Shown one piece after another: positions 52,022 to 61,235 of a DNA stretch of 64,000 bases. The position numbers were made by a program, and so were the translations under genes. The notes beneath the pieces are model-generated. The model was not told where the DNA came from. It worked only from the letters and a program-made list of their open reading frames with translations, and searched no databases. This DNA is from Chromobacterium alkanivorans (GTDB taxonomy: Bacteria; Pseudomonadota; Gammaproteobacteria; Burkholderiales; Chromobacteriaceae). The DNA is taken from the NCBI RefSeq assembly GCF_016937655.1, contig NZ_JAFHKL010000008.1, positions 1-64,000 on the forward strand. The letters are read 5' to 3'. The first letter of the stretch is position 1. The number at the start of each line of letters is the position of its first letter.

Positions 52022-53011
52022 TCATGATATTTTCTTGTCGGCCTGAGCATGAGGCTCCTGAACCGCCTGGGCAAGGAAGGGGGATTCACCTGGCAATCCG
52101 TTTTCAATTTTCTCGCCTTGCGGTGCCGCCCTCAAACAAGCAATAAACCATCCCGCGGCTTTGCTCAGGATTGCGCCTTCCCGTACCAGTAGCAGCAAGT
52201 TCACATCCGGCGGGCGCACGTCCAATGGCAATTCGACAAAGCGCTGCGCTGCCAGCGTCGATCTCAGGGCCAGATTGGACAGCGGCACCACGGCGTCCAG
52301 CATCGTCAGTAAAGCGCAAATCAATACATTCGAGGTGCAGCAAATGATGCGTTCCGGCGGCGGCAATCCCTGCCTGGAAAACATGTCGCAGATGAAGCGC
52401 TCATATTGGCCGCTTTGATCCGAGTGCAACCACTCGGCGTCCTGAAGTTGGTGCAGGCTGGCGGCATGCCGCAGCGGGCTGTCCGCGCTGACCACGAAGC
52501 CGGATCGCGACTTCAACAGTGATTCCGGTTTGACAAAGGCGCCATCGGGCGGGGCGGCGAAAGCCCCGAGTCCAAAATCCAATTGCCCGTTGCGCAAGCC
52601 GTCCAGCAGCTGTTGGCTGTCCAGCTCCAGAAAGTCCACGCGCACCTGCGGCATGGTCTTGCGGAACGCGGCGAACGCCTGCGGCAATATTTCCAAGCCG
52701 GCCAACGGGGTCAGGCCGATGCGCAGATTACGCTCGCGGCCGCTGCGCAATTGGCTCATTTCCTGTTGCGCCCGCTCCAATTCGCGTATCACCAGCCGCG
52801 CGTATCCCAGCAGCGTTTGGCCGGCGTCAGTCAAAGTCACCCCCCAGGAGTTGCGCAGCAGCAGCGACACGCCTTGCTCCGCCTCCAGCTTGCGCAGAGC
52901 TTTGGTAATGGCGGGCTGGGTCACGCACAAAGCCCTTGCCGCCGCATTGATGCTGCCATGATCCGCTACCGCCGCCAGCGCGCGCAGTTGGTGCTGCTTC
53001 AGCAAACTCAC
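52022..53011 (-). CDS. LysR-family transcriptional regulator
   Basis: A 329-residue regulator. The DNA-binding domain is HQLRALAAVADHGSINAAARALCVTQPAITKALRKLEAEQG (about 6-46) and the effector domain follows (LRIGLTPLAGLEILPQAFAAFRKTMPQVRVDF). The subgroup with ITKALRKLE includes regulators of amino-acid and amide catabolism. It is divergent from the M20 amidohydrolase gene across a 101-base region with an excellent dyad, so it probably controls the 53113-56855 operon. Confidence 0.92.
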   Translation of the reverse strand: MSLLKQHQLRALAAVADHGSINAAARALCVTQPAITKALRKLEAEQGVSLLLRNSWGVTLTDAGQTLLGYARLVIRELERAQQEMSQLRSGRERNLRIGLTPLAGLEILPQAFAAFRKTMPQVRVDFLELDSQQLLDGLRNGQLDFGLGAFAAPPDGAFVKPESLLKSRSGFVVSADSPLRHAASLHQLQDAEWLHSDQSGQYERFICDMFSRQGLPPPERIICCTSNVLICALLTMLDAVVPLSNLALRSTLAAQRFVELPLDVRPPDVNLLLLVREGAILSKAAGWFIACLRAAPQGEKIENGLPGESPFLAQAVQEPHAQADKKIS

Positions 53012-53041
53012 TCTAATAACTCCTGCTTATGGCTATCAATA

Positions 53042-53062
53042 TTTGTGCTTATTCAGCACAAA
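53042..53062. promoter_or_regulatory. Candidate operator of divergent LysR regulator
   Basis: A perfect inverted repeat, TTTGTGCT and AGCACAAA around TATTC, lies midway between the LysR and amidohydrolase genes, which is the usual place and symmetry for a LysR site. Confidence 0.6.
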
Positions 53063-53112
53063 TAGTTTTGCATATCATGCAGCGACACCTTCCAAACCAC
53101 GGGGCCCAAACC

Positions 53113-54294
53113 ATGGCAAACCTTCCATTCATTCTCCCAGAAATCCTGCGCAACCTGGATGAGTTCATCGAGCTGCGCCGTCAGATCCATGCTCATCCCG
53201 AGCTTGGGTTCGAGGAAAAACGGACCAGCGAGCTGGTGGCCGCCAAGCTTGCCGAGTGGGGGTACGAGGTGCATGCCGGCGTGGGCAGAACCGGAGTGGT
53301 GGGGACGTTACGAGTTGGCGATGGCTGCCGCTCGCTCGGCATCCGCGCCGATATGGACGCGCTGCCCATCCAGGAGAACACCGGGCTTCCCTACGCCAGC
53401 ACCTGCCCTGGAAAGATGCACGCCTGCGGCCACGACGGCCACACGGCCATCCTGTTGGCCGCGGCCAAGTACTTGGCCGAAACCCGCCGCTTCAACGGCA
53501 CGCTGAACCTGATTTTTCAGCCCGCCGAAGAGGGCCTGGGAGGGGCTCCGGCCATGCTGGAGGACGGCCTGTTCGAACGCTTTCCCTGCGATGCCGTATA
53601 CGCGTTGCACAACGCGCCCGGGTTGCCCGTTGGATGTTTTGCGTTGAAAGAGGGGGCGATGGCGGCCTCGTCCGACAGCGTGGACATACGCCTCGCCGGG
53701 GTGGGGGCGCACGGCGCCATGCCCAGTTTTGGCCGCGACCCCATCGTCGCCGCATCGTCCATCGTCATGGCTCTGCAAACGCTGGTGGCGCGCAACATCC
53801 CCGCAACGGAAGCCGGTGTGGTCTCCGTCGGTTCGCTCCATGCCGGCAAGACGTACAACGTGATTCCCGAGCACGCGGAGCTGAAGCTGACCGTGCGCGC
53901 GCTTAGCCGCGATGTCCATGCCACGTTGAAACAGCGCTTGCATGAAGTCGTCCAGTTGCAGGCGCAGAGCTTTGGCGTGGCGGCGGAGATCGATTACCGC
54001 ACCATCTCGCCAGTGTTGGTCAATACGCCGGATGAAACTCGCTTGATGAGCGCGCTGATCCGCGAGCAAGCGGGCGCGCAGTGTTTGATCGAACCGCCGC
54101 AGGGAATGATGGGCAGCGAGGACTTCGCCTGGATGTTGGAGAAGAAGCCGGGCTGCTACGTGCTGCTGGGCAACGGTACTGAAAGCCGCGGCGGCTGCAT
54201 GGTTCACAACCCCGGCTACGACTTCAACGACGAGGCGCTGCCGGTGGGCGCCTCGCTGTGGGCACGGTTGACGGAAAACTACCTGCGAGCCTGA
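53113..54294 (+). CDS. M20-family amidohydrolase (hippurate hydrolase-like)
   Basis: A 393-residue zinc/manganese amidohydrolase. Metal-site and catalytic motifs include RADMDALPIQE and CGHDGHTAILLAAAKYL; QPAEEGLGGAPAMLEDG is the next conserved block, and GSEDFAWML lies near the end. Members cleave N-acyl or N-aroyl amino acids and peptides such as hippurate. It starts the presumed operon with a porin and an MHS transporter, which suggests uptake and hydrolysis of an amide-linked aromatic or N-acyl amino acid. Substrate not shown. Confidence 0.93.
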   Translation: MANLPFILPEILRNLDEFIELRRQIHAHPELGFEEKRTSELVAAKLAEWGYEVHAGVGRTGVVGTLRVGDGCRSLGIRADMDALPIQENTGLPYASTCPGKMHACGHDGHTAILLAAAKYLAETRRFNGTLNLIFQPAEEGLGGAPAMLEDGLFERFPCDAVYALHNAPGLPVGCFALKEGAMAASSDSVDIRLAGVGAHGAMPSFGRDPIVAASSIVMALQTLVARNIPATEAGVVSVGSLHAGKTYNVIPEHAELKLTVRALSRDVHATLKQRLHEVVQLQAQSFGVAAEIDYRTISPVLVNTPDETRLMSALIREQAGAQCLIEPPQGMMGSEDFAWMLEKKPGCYVLLGNGTESRGGCMVHNPGYDFNDEALPVGASLWARLTENYLRA

Positions 54295-54351
54295 CGCGCA
54301 TTGCGATCAAGCCGGCGGCACAGCCGGCATTGCACCACCAAGGAGAAACCG

Positions 54352-55527
54352 ATGCTGCTGCGCCATACCTGGCCGCCTCTGCTGGCGGCCTGTCTGTCCC
54401 CATTCGCCTGGGCCGATTCTTTCTTAATGACCCGCCTGCAAGGCCTGCCTCTGTTCAACGGCGCTCTGAAGAACGGCGGCGTTGCCCCGTATGGCACATT
54501 GGACCTGGGCGTTAACTACTCGCAGGCCGGCGGCAAAAGCACATGGCAGATGCAGAGCGGTGGCGAATGGACGTCAAAATTCGGGCTGGCCGGGCGCGAG
54601 TTGTTGGGCGGCGGCTGGAAGGCGGAGTTCAACCTGGAGGCCGGCTTTAACGCAAATGACGGCACTCCTCAGGTCGCCGGCGCGCCTTTCAACCGCGAAG
54701 CCTGGCTGGGGCTGGAGTCCCCGCAATGGGGGGCGCTGCGGCTGGGGCGTCAGCTCAACGCCGGTCTGCCGCTGTTCGTCGATCCATTCGGCGCCGTCAA
54801 CACCAACTCGGTCTATAGCTGGGTGGGCATGGGGGCGGTGCAGACGTCTCGTGGCGTCTTGCCCAATGCCGATCTCGGTCCCGGCTCTGCTCAGCTGGAC
54901 AGCCGGGCGGGAGGCACCGTCAAGTGGATGTCCCCGCGCGGTCAGGGCTTCAATGTGGAGCTGCTGCAAGCCGCCGAGCCAGGGCGGCGAACACCTGGCA
55001 GCCGCGGGGCCATGCTGGCTCATCTGGATGGGCCGCTGTTTCTGGCCGCCAGCCTCAACCAGAGTTGGCAGCCTTTGCCCCAAGCGCTCGGCACGGGCGC
55101 GGTGCGCAATGACTTCTATGGCTTGGCCGCGGTTTATGACACGGGCCGGCTGGTGTTGTCCACCTCCCACACCGTGACCATTCCGCGCCGCCAGCAAAAC
55201 GGCATCGCCCGCGTTTACACGGCCGGGGCCATCGTCGCGGAAAAACGGCATGTCTATCGGCTCTCCATCGTTTATCGCGACACGTCCAGCGCGCGCGATT
55301 CGGACGGACGCTCCGTCTCCAGCGCCGCCCTCGGCCTGATGCTGGGTTACGACTACATGCTATCCAAACGAACCGGCCTATATGCCCGCGCCGGTTCCAT
55401 TCGCAATCTTGGCGGCTCCACCTTGGTCCTGAACAGCCAGCCGCTGCCCACCGACGCCCTTGGCCGGCCGTTGTCGGGGATTGCGCCCGTCAGTGCCGCG
55501 ATAGGCCTGTATCACAACTATTTCTGA
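54352..55527 (+). CDS. Gram-negative porin (betaproteobacterial type)
   Basis: A 391-residue outer-membrane barrel with a signal peptide (LLRHTWPPLLAACLSPFAWADS). Repeated amphipathic beta strands and features of the Neisserial/Burkholderial porin family are seen: VAPYGTLDLGVNYSQAGGKS, REAWLGLESPQWGALRLGRQLN, and the aromatic C-terminus LYHNYF that the BAM complex recognises. A strong AAGGAGA precedes the ATG. Placed to admit the amidohydrolase substrate. Confidence 0.92.
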   Translation: MLLRHTWPPLLAACLSPFAWADSFLMTRLQGLPLFNGALKNGGVAPYGTLDLGVNYSQAGGKSTWQMQSGGEWTSKFGLAGRELLGGGWKAEFNLEAGFNANDGTPQVAGAPFNREAWLGLESPQWGALRLGRQLNAGLPLFVDPFGAVNTNSVYSWVGMGAVQTSRGVLPNADLGPGSAQLDSRAGGTVKWMSPRGQGFNVELLQAAEPGRRTPGSRGAMLAHLDGPLFLAASLNQSWQPLPQALGTGAVRNDFYGLAAVYDTGRLVLSTSHTVTIPRRQQNGIARVYTAGAIVAEKRHVYRLSIVYRDTSSARDSDGRSVSSAALGLMLGYDYMLSKRTGLYARAGSIRNLGGSTLVLNSQPLPTDALGRPLSGIAPVSAAIGLYHNYF

Positions 55528-55559
55528 CGCAGGCTATAGCTAAAACCGGGAAATACACC

Positions 55560-56855
55560 ATGCACAAGACGCTGACCGCTCCACCTCCCTCCGTCCCGGC
55601 CGAACCCGCAGCAAAGTCGTCGCGCCGAACCATCGTCGCCGTATCGCTGGGCAATTGGCTGGAGCTGTACGACTTCACCGTATTCAGCTTTTTCGCTTTG
55701 CTGATCGGTAAACTGTATTTTCCTTCCCACAGCGAGTACGGATCGCTGCTGATGGCGCTGGCCACCTTCGGCATTGGCTTCGTCATGCGGCCGCTTGGCA
55801 GCGTGGTGATAGGCCGCATCGCCGACCGTTCCGGGCGCAAGCCGGCGTTGACGCTAACGATCTGGCTGATGGTGGCCGGCACCGCTCTGATCGGTCTGGC
55901 GCCCACCTACGCCAGTATCGGCGTACTGGCGCCGCTGCTGATCGTCGCGGGCAGATTGCTGCAGGGCTTTGCCGCTGGCGGCGAGGTTGGGGCCGCCACT
56001 AGCTACCTGATGGAGTCCGGCGCACGCCATCGCCGTGGCTTCAGGGTGAGCTGGCAGATGGCCACTCAGGGCGGGGCCGTGCTGGCCGGCGCGCTGAGCG
56101 GCGCTCTGCTCAGCCACTTCCTCAGCGTTGAGGCGCTAGAGAGTTGGGGCTGGCGCTTGCCCTTCCTGCTGGGGCTTCTGGTGGGGCCGGTGGGGCTGTA
56201 CATCCGCCGCCACTTGGATGAAACCCACCACGCTGAGCCGTCCCCCCAGCCCCGTCTGGGCGAGCTGGTCTATCGGCACCGAAGCAAGCTGTTGCTGGGC
56301 ATGATGCTGATCATGGGCGGCACCGCCAATATGTATGTGGTCGGCCACTACCTGCCATCCTACTTGATCAAGGTATTGCGTCAGCCGCCGGCGTCAGCGC
56401 TTCTGGCGGGGTGCGCGGCCGGGCTGCTTCTGTTGCTGGCGTCGCCGCCGGCCGGCATGCTGGCTGATCGCCTGTCCCGGCGCAAGCCCTTGCTGCTGGC
56501 GGTCAACTTCTTGTTGGTGCTGCTCGCCCTGCCTTGCTTCATGTTGCTGCATGCTTACCCGGCTCTGCCGGCCGCCCTGGTCTTGGTGCTGGTCTTGGCC
56601 GGGCTGCTGGCGCTGGGCAGCCCCGCCGGCTTCTTGCTGATCATGGAAGCCTTTCCCCGCAATGAGCGAGCCACCTGCCTAGCCATCGTCTACGCCTGCG
56701 GTGTGACGCTGTTCGGAGGCTTCGCCCAGTTCATCGTGACCTGGTTGATCAGCGTCAGCGGCAGCCCGCTGGTGCCGGCCTGGTACATCATGGCTTGCGG
56801 GGCGGCCAGCTTGCTGGCGCTGCTGATCTTCCGTGAAGAGCGGGTAAAGGATTGA
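55560..56855 (+). CDS. MHS-family major facilitator transporter
   Basis: A 431-residue twelve-helix transporter of the metabolite:H+ symporter group. GNWLELYDFTVFSFFALLIGKLYF at helix 1, RPLGSVVIGRIADRSGRKPAL (motif A), and RLLQGFAAGGEVGAATSYLMESGARHRRG (helix 4) identify the family. It is 32 bases after the porin, and a decayed homologue lies next to it. Substrate probably the organic acid handled by this cluster. Confidence 0.92.
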   Translation: MHKTLTAPPPSVPAEPAAKSSRRTIVAVSLGNWLELYDFTVFSFFALLIGKLYFPSHSEYGSLLMALATFGIGFVMRPLGSVVIGRIADRSGRKPALTLTIWLMVAGTALIGLAPTYASIGVLAPLLIVAGRLLQGFAAGGEVGAATSYLMESGARHRRGFRVSWQMATQGGAVLAGALSGALLSHFLSVEALESWGWRLPFLLGLLVGPVGLYIRRHLDETHHAEPSPQPRLGELVYRHRSKLLLGMMLIMGGTANMYVVGHYLPSYLIKVLRQPPASALLAGCAAGLLLLLASPPAGMLADRLSRRKPLLLAVNFLLVLLALPCFMLLHAYPALPAALVLVLVLAGLLALGSPAGFLLIMEAFPRNERATCLAIVYACGVTLFGGFAQFIVTWLISVSGSPLVPAWYIMACGAASLLALLIFREERVKD

Positions 56856-56916
56856 GCCAGGCAGGCATGGGCGTTATTGAGGCCTCTCTATGGCCCCGGC
56901 TCACTCCAGGCAGACG

Positions 56917-57522
56917 TTATCGGCATGATGATCCAGTTGGCCAGATCGTCATGTCGCGTGGCAGGGAAGAGCCGACGCCGTCGCCGACGAAGATCAGGCG
57001 GCGAATCTCGTCCAGGCATCTGTCGTAGACGGCGGATTCGATGCGGCTGACGGTCAGCAGCACCACCAGGCCGGCTGCATCCTCCAGCAGCGGGCCGGCG
57101 CCGCCCCATTCTCCGCCCACGGCGACGCCTTGCAGCACTCGCAAGGCCACCAGAGTCCGATTCGCTGGTGGGTGGGCAGCAGGCCGATGCAGACGGTGGC
57201 CACCCCCATCAGCATCAGGGTGATGACCAGCGATTTCTTCCGGCCCAGCCTGTCTCCCAGGTGCCCGAAGACGATGCCGCCCAAGGGGCGGGCGAAGAAG
57301 CCGACGGCAAAGGTGCCCAGGGCGGCCATGCGGCTGAGGAAGGGGCCGCCGGGCGGGTAAGAACAGCTGGCCGAACACCAGGGCGGCGGCGGTGCCGTAG
57401 ATGTAGAAGTCGTACCACTCGATCATGGTGCCGACAAAGGCGGCCAGGCCGGCGCGCGCCGGCTGGCGGGCGCCGGGGGCGAGCGGCCCGGATTTACTAT
57501 TACCTGAAATAGTATTTTCCAT
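56917..57522 (-). pseudogene. Broken MHS-family transporter remnant
   Basis: A fragment of a second MHS transporter. It begins well ([28 protein letters not shown]), then a one-base insertion near 57358 moves it to another frame, where [21 protein letters not shown] and [11 protein letters not shown] continue. Near 57160 the original frame returns with [19 protein letters not shown] after loss of several residues, and the family similarity stops just after, replaced by an unrelated tail. About two thirds of the gene is missing. Non-functional. Confidence 0.85.
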
Positions 57523-57743
57523 ATTAATAGTCCATCCCTAAGCGAGGGTTGATCATCTTGCCGGCAGGCCAAGTTTATTGCGCACCGCCGGCCTGTCGTC
57601 AAATCATCAATATGCATCCGGACTATGGCCGGGATTCATATTTTCCCGGCGCCGTCATCGGCGGCGACGCCAGGGGAGAGGCTGTTGCTGGGCGCCGCGC
57701 TGCCTTATAGTGGGTTCATCCATCCGCATCCGGGAGCCGCAGC

Positions 57744-58739
57744 ATGCGCATTGCCGTTTTTGACGCCAAGAATTACGACCGCCACGCGCTGGAGGCCGCC
57801 AATCAAAGCCACCGCCATCAATTGCAGTTTTTCGAGCCGCGCTTGAACCTGGACACCGTGAGCCTGGTGCAGGGGGCGGACGCGGTCTGCCCCTTCGTCA
57901 ACGACAGGCTGGACGCCGCGGTGGTGGCCAAGCTGGCGGCGGCGGGAGTGAAGCTGGTGACCTTGCGCTGCGCCGGCTACAACGGCGTGGACCTGGCGGC
58001 CTGCCGCCGGCACGGCATCGCGGTGACCCGGGTGCCGGCCTATTCGCCGCACGCGGTGGCCGAGCACGCCTTCGCCTTATTGCTGGCGGTGGTGCGCCGC
58101 ATCCACAAGTCCTACACCCGGGTGCGGGAGATGGATTTTTCGCTGGACGGGCTGGTGGGTTTCGATCTGCACGGCAAGACCATGGGCGTGTTGGGCGCCG
58201 GCCGCATCGGCCAGGCCACGATGTCCATCGCCCGCGGTTTCGGCATGCGGGTGCTGGCCTATGATCTGTACCCCAAAGCCGAGCTGGCGGCGAGCCTGGG
58301 CTGCGAGTTCGTGTCCCTGGACGAGATCTGGCGGCAGGCGGACGTGATCAGCCTGCATCTGCCGCTGACGGCGGAGAGCCGGCACCTGGTCAATCGCGAG
58401 ACGCTGGCGCGGATGAAGCCGGGCGCGGTGTTGATCAATACCAGCCGCGGCGGCCTGATCGACACCGCCGCCTTGCTGGAGGCGCTGAAGGCCGGGCGCT
58501 TGTCCGGCGTGGGCCTGGACGTGTACGAGATGGAAGAGGGCGTGTTTTTCGAAAACTTGTCGGAAAGCGGGCTGCAGGACGATCAGCTGGCGCGGCTGCT
58601 GACCTTTCCCAATGTGCTGGTGACTTCGCACCAGGGCTTTTTGACGCGCGAGGCGCTGATGAATATCGCCGACGCCACCTTGGGCAACGCCGGCGCTTTC
58701 GAGCGGGGAGAGGCGCTGGTCAACGCCGTCTCGGCCTAG
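57744..58739 (+). CDS. ldhA: D-lactate dehydrogenase (fermentative)
   Basis: Reduces pyruvate to D-lactate with NADH. It is 331 residues. NAD motif GVLGAGRIGQATMSIARGFG, RCAGYNGVDLAACRRHGIAVTRVPAYSPHAVAEHA, and the catalytic Arg/Glu/His region (NTSRGGLIDT, VTSHQGFLT) fit LdhA. VYEMEEGVFFEN is typical of the bacterial LdhA group. Divergent from the transporter remnant. Confidence 0.95.
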   Translation: MRIAVFDAKNYDRHALEAANQSHRHQLQFFEPRLNLDTVSLVQGADAVCPFVNDRLDAAVVAKLAAAGVKLVTLRCAGYNGVDLAACRRHGIAVTRVPAYSPHAVAEHAFALLLAVVRRIHKSYTRVREMDFSLDGLVGFDLHGKTMGVLGAGRIGQATMSIARGFGMRVLAYDLYPKAELAASLGCEFVSLDEIWRQADVISLHLPLTAESRHLVNRETLARMKPGAVLINTSRGGLIDTAALLEALKAGRLSGVGLDVYEMEEGVFFENLSESGLQDDQLARLLTFPNVLVTSHQGFLTREALMNIADATLGNAGAFERGEALVNAVSA

Positions 58740-59513
58740 TCAGGGCAGGTCGCGGCGGAACACCCAGTTCAGTTCGCCGGAGGCGGCGGCGTCGAAGGCG
58801 TAGCCGGCGCTGTCGAAGTGCTTGAGCTGTTCCGGCTGGCTGACCTGATGCAGCGCGGCCCAGCGCGCCATCATGCCGCGCGCGCGCTTGGCGTAGAAGC
58901 TGATGATTTTGTACTGGCCGTTCTTGCGGTCCTGGAACACCGGGGTGATCAGGCTGCCGTTGAGCTTGGCGGGCTTCACCGCCTTGAAGTATTCCTCCGA
59001 GGCCAGATTCACCAGCACCGGGTCTTTTCTTTGCTCCAGCACCGCGTTCAGCGCCTGGGTGACGGTGTCGCCCCAGAACTCATACAGGTTCTTGCCGCGC
59101 GGGTTGCTCAGCCGGGTGCCCATTTCCAGCCGGTAGGGCTGCATCAGGTCCAGCGGCCGCAGCGCGCCGTAGAGTCCGGACAGGATGCGCAGATGGCTTT
59201 GCAGATAGTTCATCTGCCCCGGCTCCAGGCTGGCGGCGTTCAGGCCTTCGTAGACGTCGCCCTTGAACGCCAGCACCGCCTGTTTGGCGTTGGCCGGGCT
59301 GAACGGCGCCTGCCAGTCGTGATAGCGGCCCACGTTCAATTGCGCCAGCGCGTCGCTGATGCTCATCAGCTTGCCGATTTCCAGCGGGCTCTTGGCGCGC
59401 AGCACCTGGATCAGTTCGGCGCTGTGGTGCAGAAAGTCCGGCTGGGTGTATTGATCGGTGGCGGCGGGGGTGTCGAAGTCCAGCGTCTTGGCTGGAGAGA
59501 TGACCATCAGCAT
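58740..59513 (-). CDS. yaaA: Peroxide stress protein YaaA (DUF328/UPF0246)
   Basis: A 257-residue cytosolic protein that in E. coli lowers free iron under peroxide stress. The start [26 protein letters not shown]-type segment ([28 protein letters not shown]), and TLPYRLEMG-like block ([25 protein letters not shown]) match the family. Its stop abuts the ldhA stop. Confidence 0.95.
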   Translation of the reverse strand: MLMVISPAKTLDFDTPAATDQYTQPDFLHHSAELIQVLRAKSPLEIGKLMSISDALAQLNVGRYHDWQAPFSPANAKQAVLAFKGDVYEGLNAASLEPGQMNYLQSHLRILSGLYGALRPLDLMQPYRLEMGTRLSNPRGKNLYEFWGDTVTQALNAVLEQRKDPVLVNLASEEYFKAVKPAKLNGSLITPVFQDRKNGQYKIISFYAKRARGMMARWAALHQVSQPEQLKHFDSAGYAFDAAASGELNWVFRRDLP

Positions 59514-59575
59514 GAGGCGAATCCTTGTTGAGCAACCGCCATTGTACTGGACTGAGCCGGGCTTGGCCCGTCGTC

Positions 59576-59604
59576 GTGACCGACGGCGCGCTTGGCTCTA
59601 GAAT
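59576..59604 (+). promoter_or_regulatory. Probable dtd promoter
   Basis: GTGACC (59576-59581) and TAGAAT (59599-59604) with 17-base spacing, 45 bases before dtd. Confidence 0.55.
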
Positions 59605-59648
59605 GCAGGCCGGGATTTGAATCTATGATGCTCTGGCAAGGAGAGGAC

Positions 59649-60101
59649 ATGCGGGTATTGGTGCAGCGGGTGCGGCAGGCGTCGGTGACGGTGGAAGGGC
59701 GCGTGAGCGGGGAGATCGGCCCCGGGCTGCTGCTGCTGGTGGGCATTGAAGAAGAGGACGGGGCGGAGGACATCGCCTGGCTGACGCGCAAGCTCAGCCA
59801 GCTGCGCATCTTCAACGACGAGGCCGGGGTGATGAACCGCTCGGTGCTGGACAGCGGCGGCGAGGTGTTGGCGGTCAGCCAGTTCACGCTGTTCGCCAGC
59901 ACCAGGAAGGGCAACCGGCCGTCGTATTCGCGCGCGGCTCGGCCGGAACGGTCCAGCCCCTTGTTCGATCAGTTTGTCGCCGCGATGGCGCAGACCCTGG
60001 GCAAGCCGGTGCCCACCGGGGTGTTCGGCGCGGACATGCAAGTGGCGCTGGTCAACGACGGTCCGGTGACGATCTGGCTGGACAGCAAGACGATGGAGTG
60101 A
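59649..60101 (+). CDS. dtd: D-aminoacyl-tRNA deacylase
   Basis: Hydrolyses D-amino acids from mischarged tRNA. It is 150 residues from the ATG at 59649, which has AAGGAGAGG upstream. [34 protein letters not shown] and the Gly-Pro motif NDGPVTIWL are the family signatures. Confidence 0.96.
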   Translation: MRVLVQRVRQASVTVEGRVSGEIGPGLLLLVGIEEEDGAEDIAWLTRKLSQLRIFNDEAGVMNRSVLDSGGEVLAVSQFTLFASTRKGNRPSYSRAARPERSSPLFDQFVAAMAQTLGKPVPTGVFGADMQVALVNDGPVTIWLDSKTME

Positions 60102-60104
60102 GCG

Positions 60105-61184
60105 ATGGAAGGCAGCCGCTGGCGGTCCTGGCGCATTCTGCTGACGCCGTATTATCTGAATCTGTACGCCCGACAGGCGCATGTGCTGCGGGTGGCCGCG
60201 GCGTTTCTGGTCGGGCTGGCCTTGAACCTGATGTTCGAGATACCGCACGGCAGCTGGATGCTGGTGACCATCCTGATCGTGCTGGGCAGCGTGCCGCACT
60301 GGGGCGGGGTGAGGCGCAAGGCCTTGCAGCGCATGGGCGGCTCCTTGCTGGGGGCGGCGGCCGGCCTGGTGGCGATGGCCTTGTACCGCCATTCCCCGCT
60401 GTCCTGCTACGCGTGGATGACGGCGCTGGTGATGCTCAGCGCCTGGTTCGCGCTGGGCAAGGGCGAGTATCTGGCGCTGCTGGTGGGCTTGACCATGGTG
60501 ATCGTCGCCGGCCTGGGCAACGAGCCGGTGGAGGCGGCGCTATGGCGCGGCTTCAATGTGCTGGCCGGCTCCGTGCTGGGCCTGGTGGCCGCCGGCCTGT
60601 TTCCGCTGCGGGCGATAGACAGTTGGCGCTTTTTGCTGGCGGACAATCTGCGCGAGGCGGCCACCCTGTACAGCAAGATCGCGCGGCGGAGCGAAGTGGA
60701 CGCCGGCCTGGCGCTGGAGCGCTTCAACAGCCGCTTGATCCGCATGCGCGCCCTGGTGGCCGCTGCGGTGCAGGAGTCCGGCCTGCCCGGCGCCCGCTTC
60801 GACGCCATCCAGCGGCGGCAGCGCGCCTTGTGCAGCCTGCTGGACCGGATGAGCGAGGTGGCCCAGGGCACGCCGGCCTTGAGCGACAGCGCGGAACAGC
60901 GCCGCGCCATCGTGCGCACGCTGATGCGCGCCGCCCACGGCATGCGCTTCAATCAACCGGAGATGCTGGCGGAGGCGCTGGACGAGGCGGTGAGCCCGCT
61001 GGCGCTGGACAAGCCCTCGTATTGCCACTGGCTGACCGCGGAGTTCAATCTGGTCGCCGAGCATTTGCGCGAGGAGCTGGCGCAGCTGCTGCCCTGCCTG
61101 ATGCAAGTGCCGCCGCCCAGCCGCGGGGTGCTGCTGATGGTGTGGCACTGGCTGAGCAGCGCCAGCCAGGGGCGCAGCCGCTAG
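60105..61184 (+). CDS. FUSC-type integral membrane protein
   Basis: A 359-residue protein with N-terminal helices (AAAFLVGLALNLMFEIPHGSWMLVTILIVLGSVPHWGGVRRKALQRMGGSLLGAAAGLVAMAL) typical of the FUSC/YccS family, and a helical soluble C-terminal half. Relatives export aromatic acids or are part of tripartite efflux, but this one lacks the usual long form and partners. It starts three bases after dtd, so the two are probably cotranscribed. Confidence 0.85.
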   Translation: MEGSRWRSWRILLTPYYLNLYARQAHVLRVAAAFLVGLALNLMFEIPHGSWMLVTILIVLGSVPHWGGVRRKALQRMGGSLLGAAAGLVAMALYRHSPLSCYAWMTALVMLSAWFALGKGEYLALLVGLTMVIVAGLGNEPVEAALWRGFNVLAGSVLGLVAAGLFPLRAIDSWRFLLADNLREAATLYSKIARRSEVDAGLALERFNSRLIRMRALVAAAVQESGLPGARFDAIQRRQRALCSLLDRMSEVAQGTPALSDSAEQRRAIVRTLMRAAHGMRFNQPEMLAEALDEAVSPLALDKPSYCHWLTAEFNLVAEHLREELAQLLPCLMQVPPPSRGVLLMVWHWLSSASQGRSR

Positions 61185-61190
61185 CGCATG

Positions 61191-61219
61191 AAAAAAGCCA
61201 GGGCTCGCCCTGGCTTTTT
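61191..61219. terminator. Bidirectional terminator between FUSC gene and mltD
   Basis: AAAAAAGCCAGGG pairs with CCCTGGCTTTTT around a short loop. It has A and T runs on both sides and separates two convergent genes. Confidence 0.9.
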
Positions 61220-61235
61220 GCTTGCGTCCACGCGC

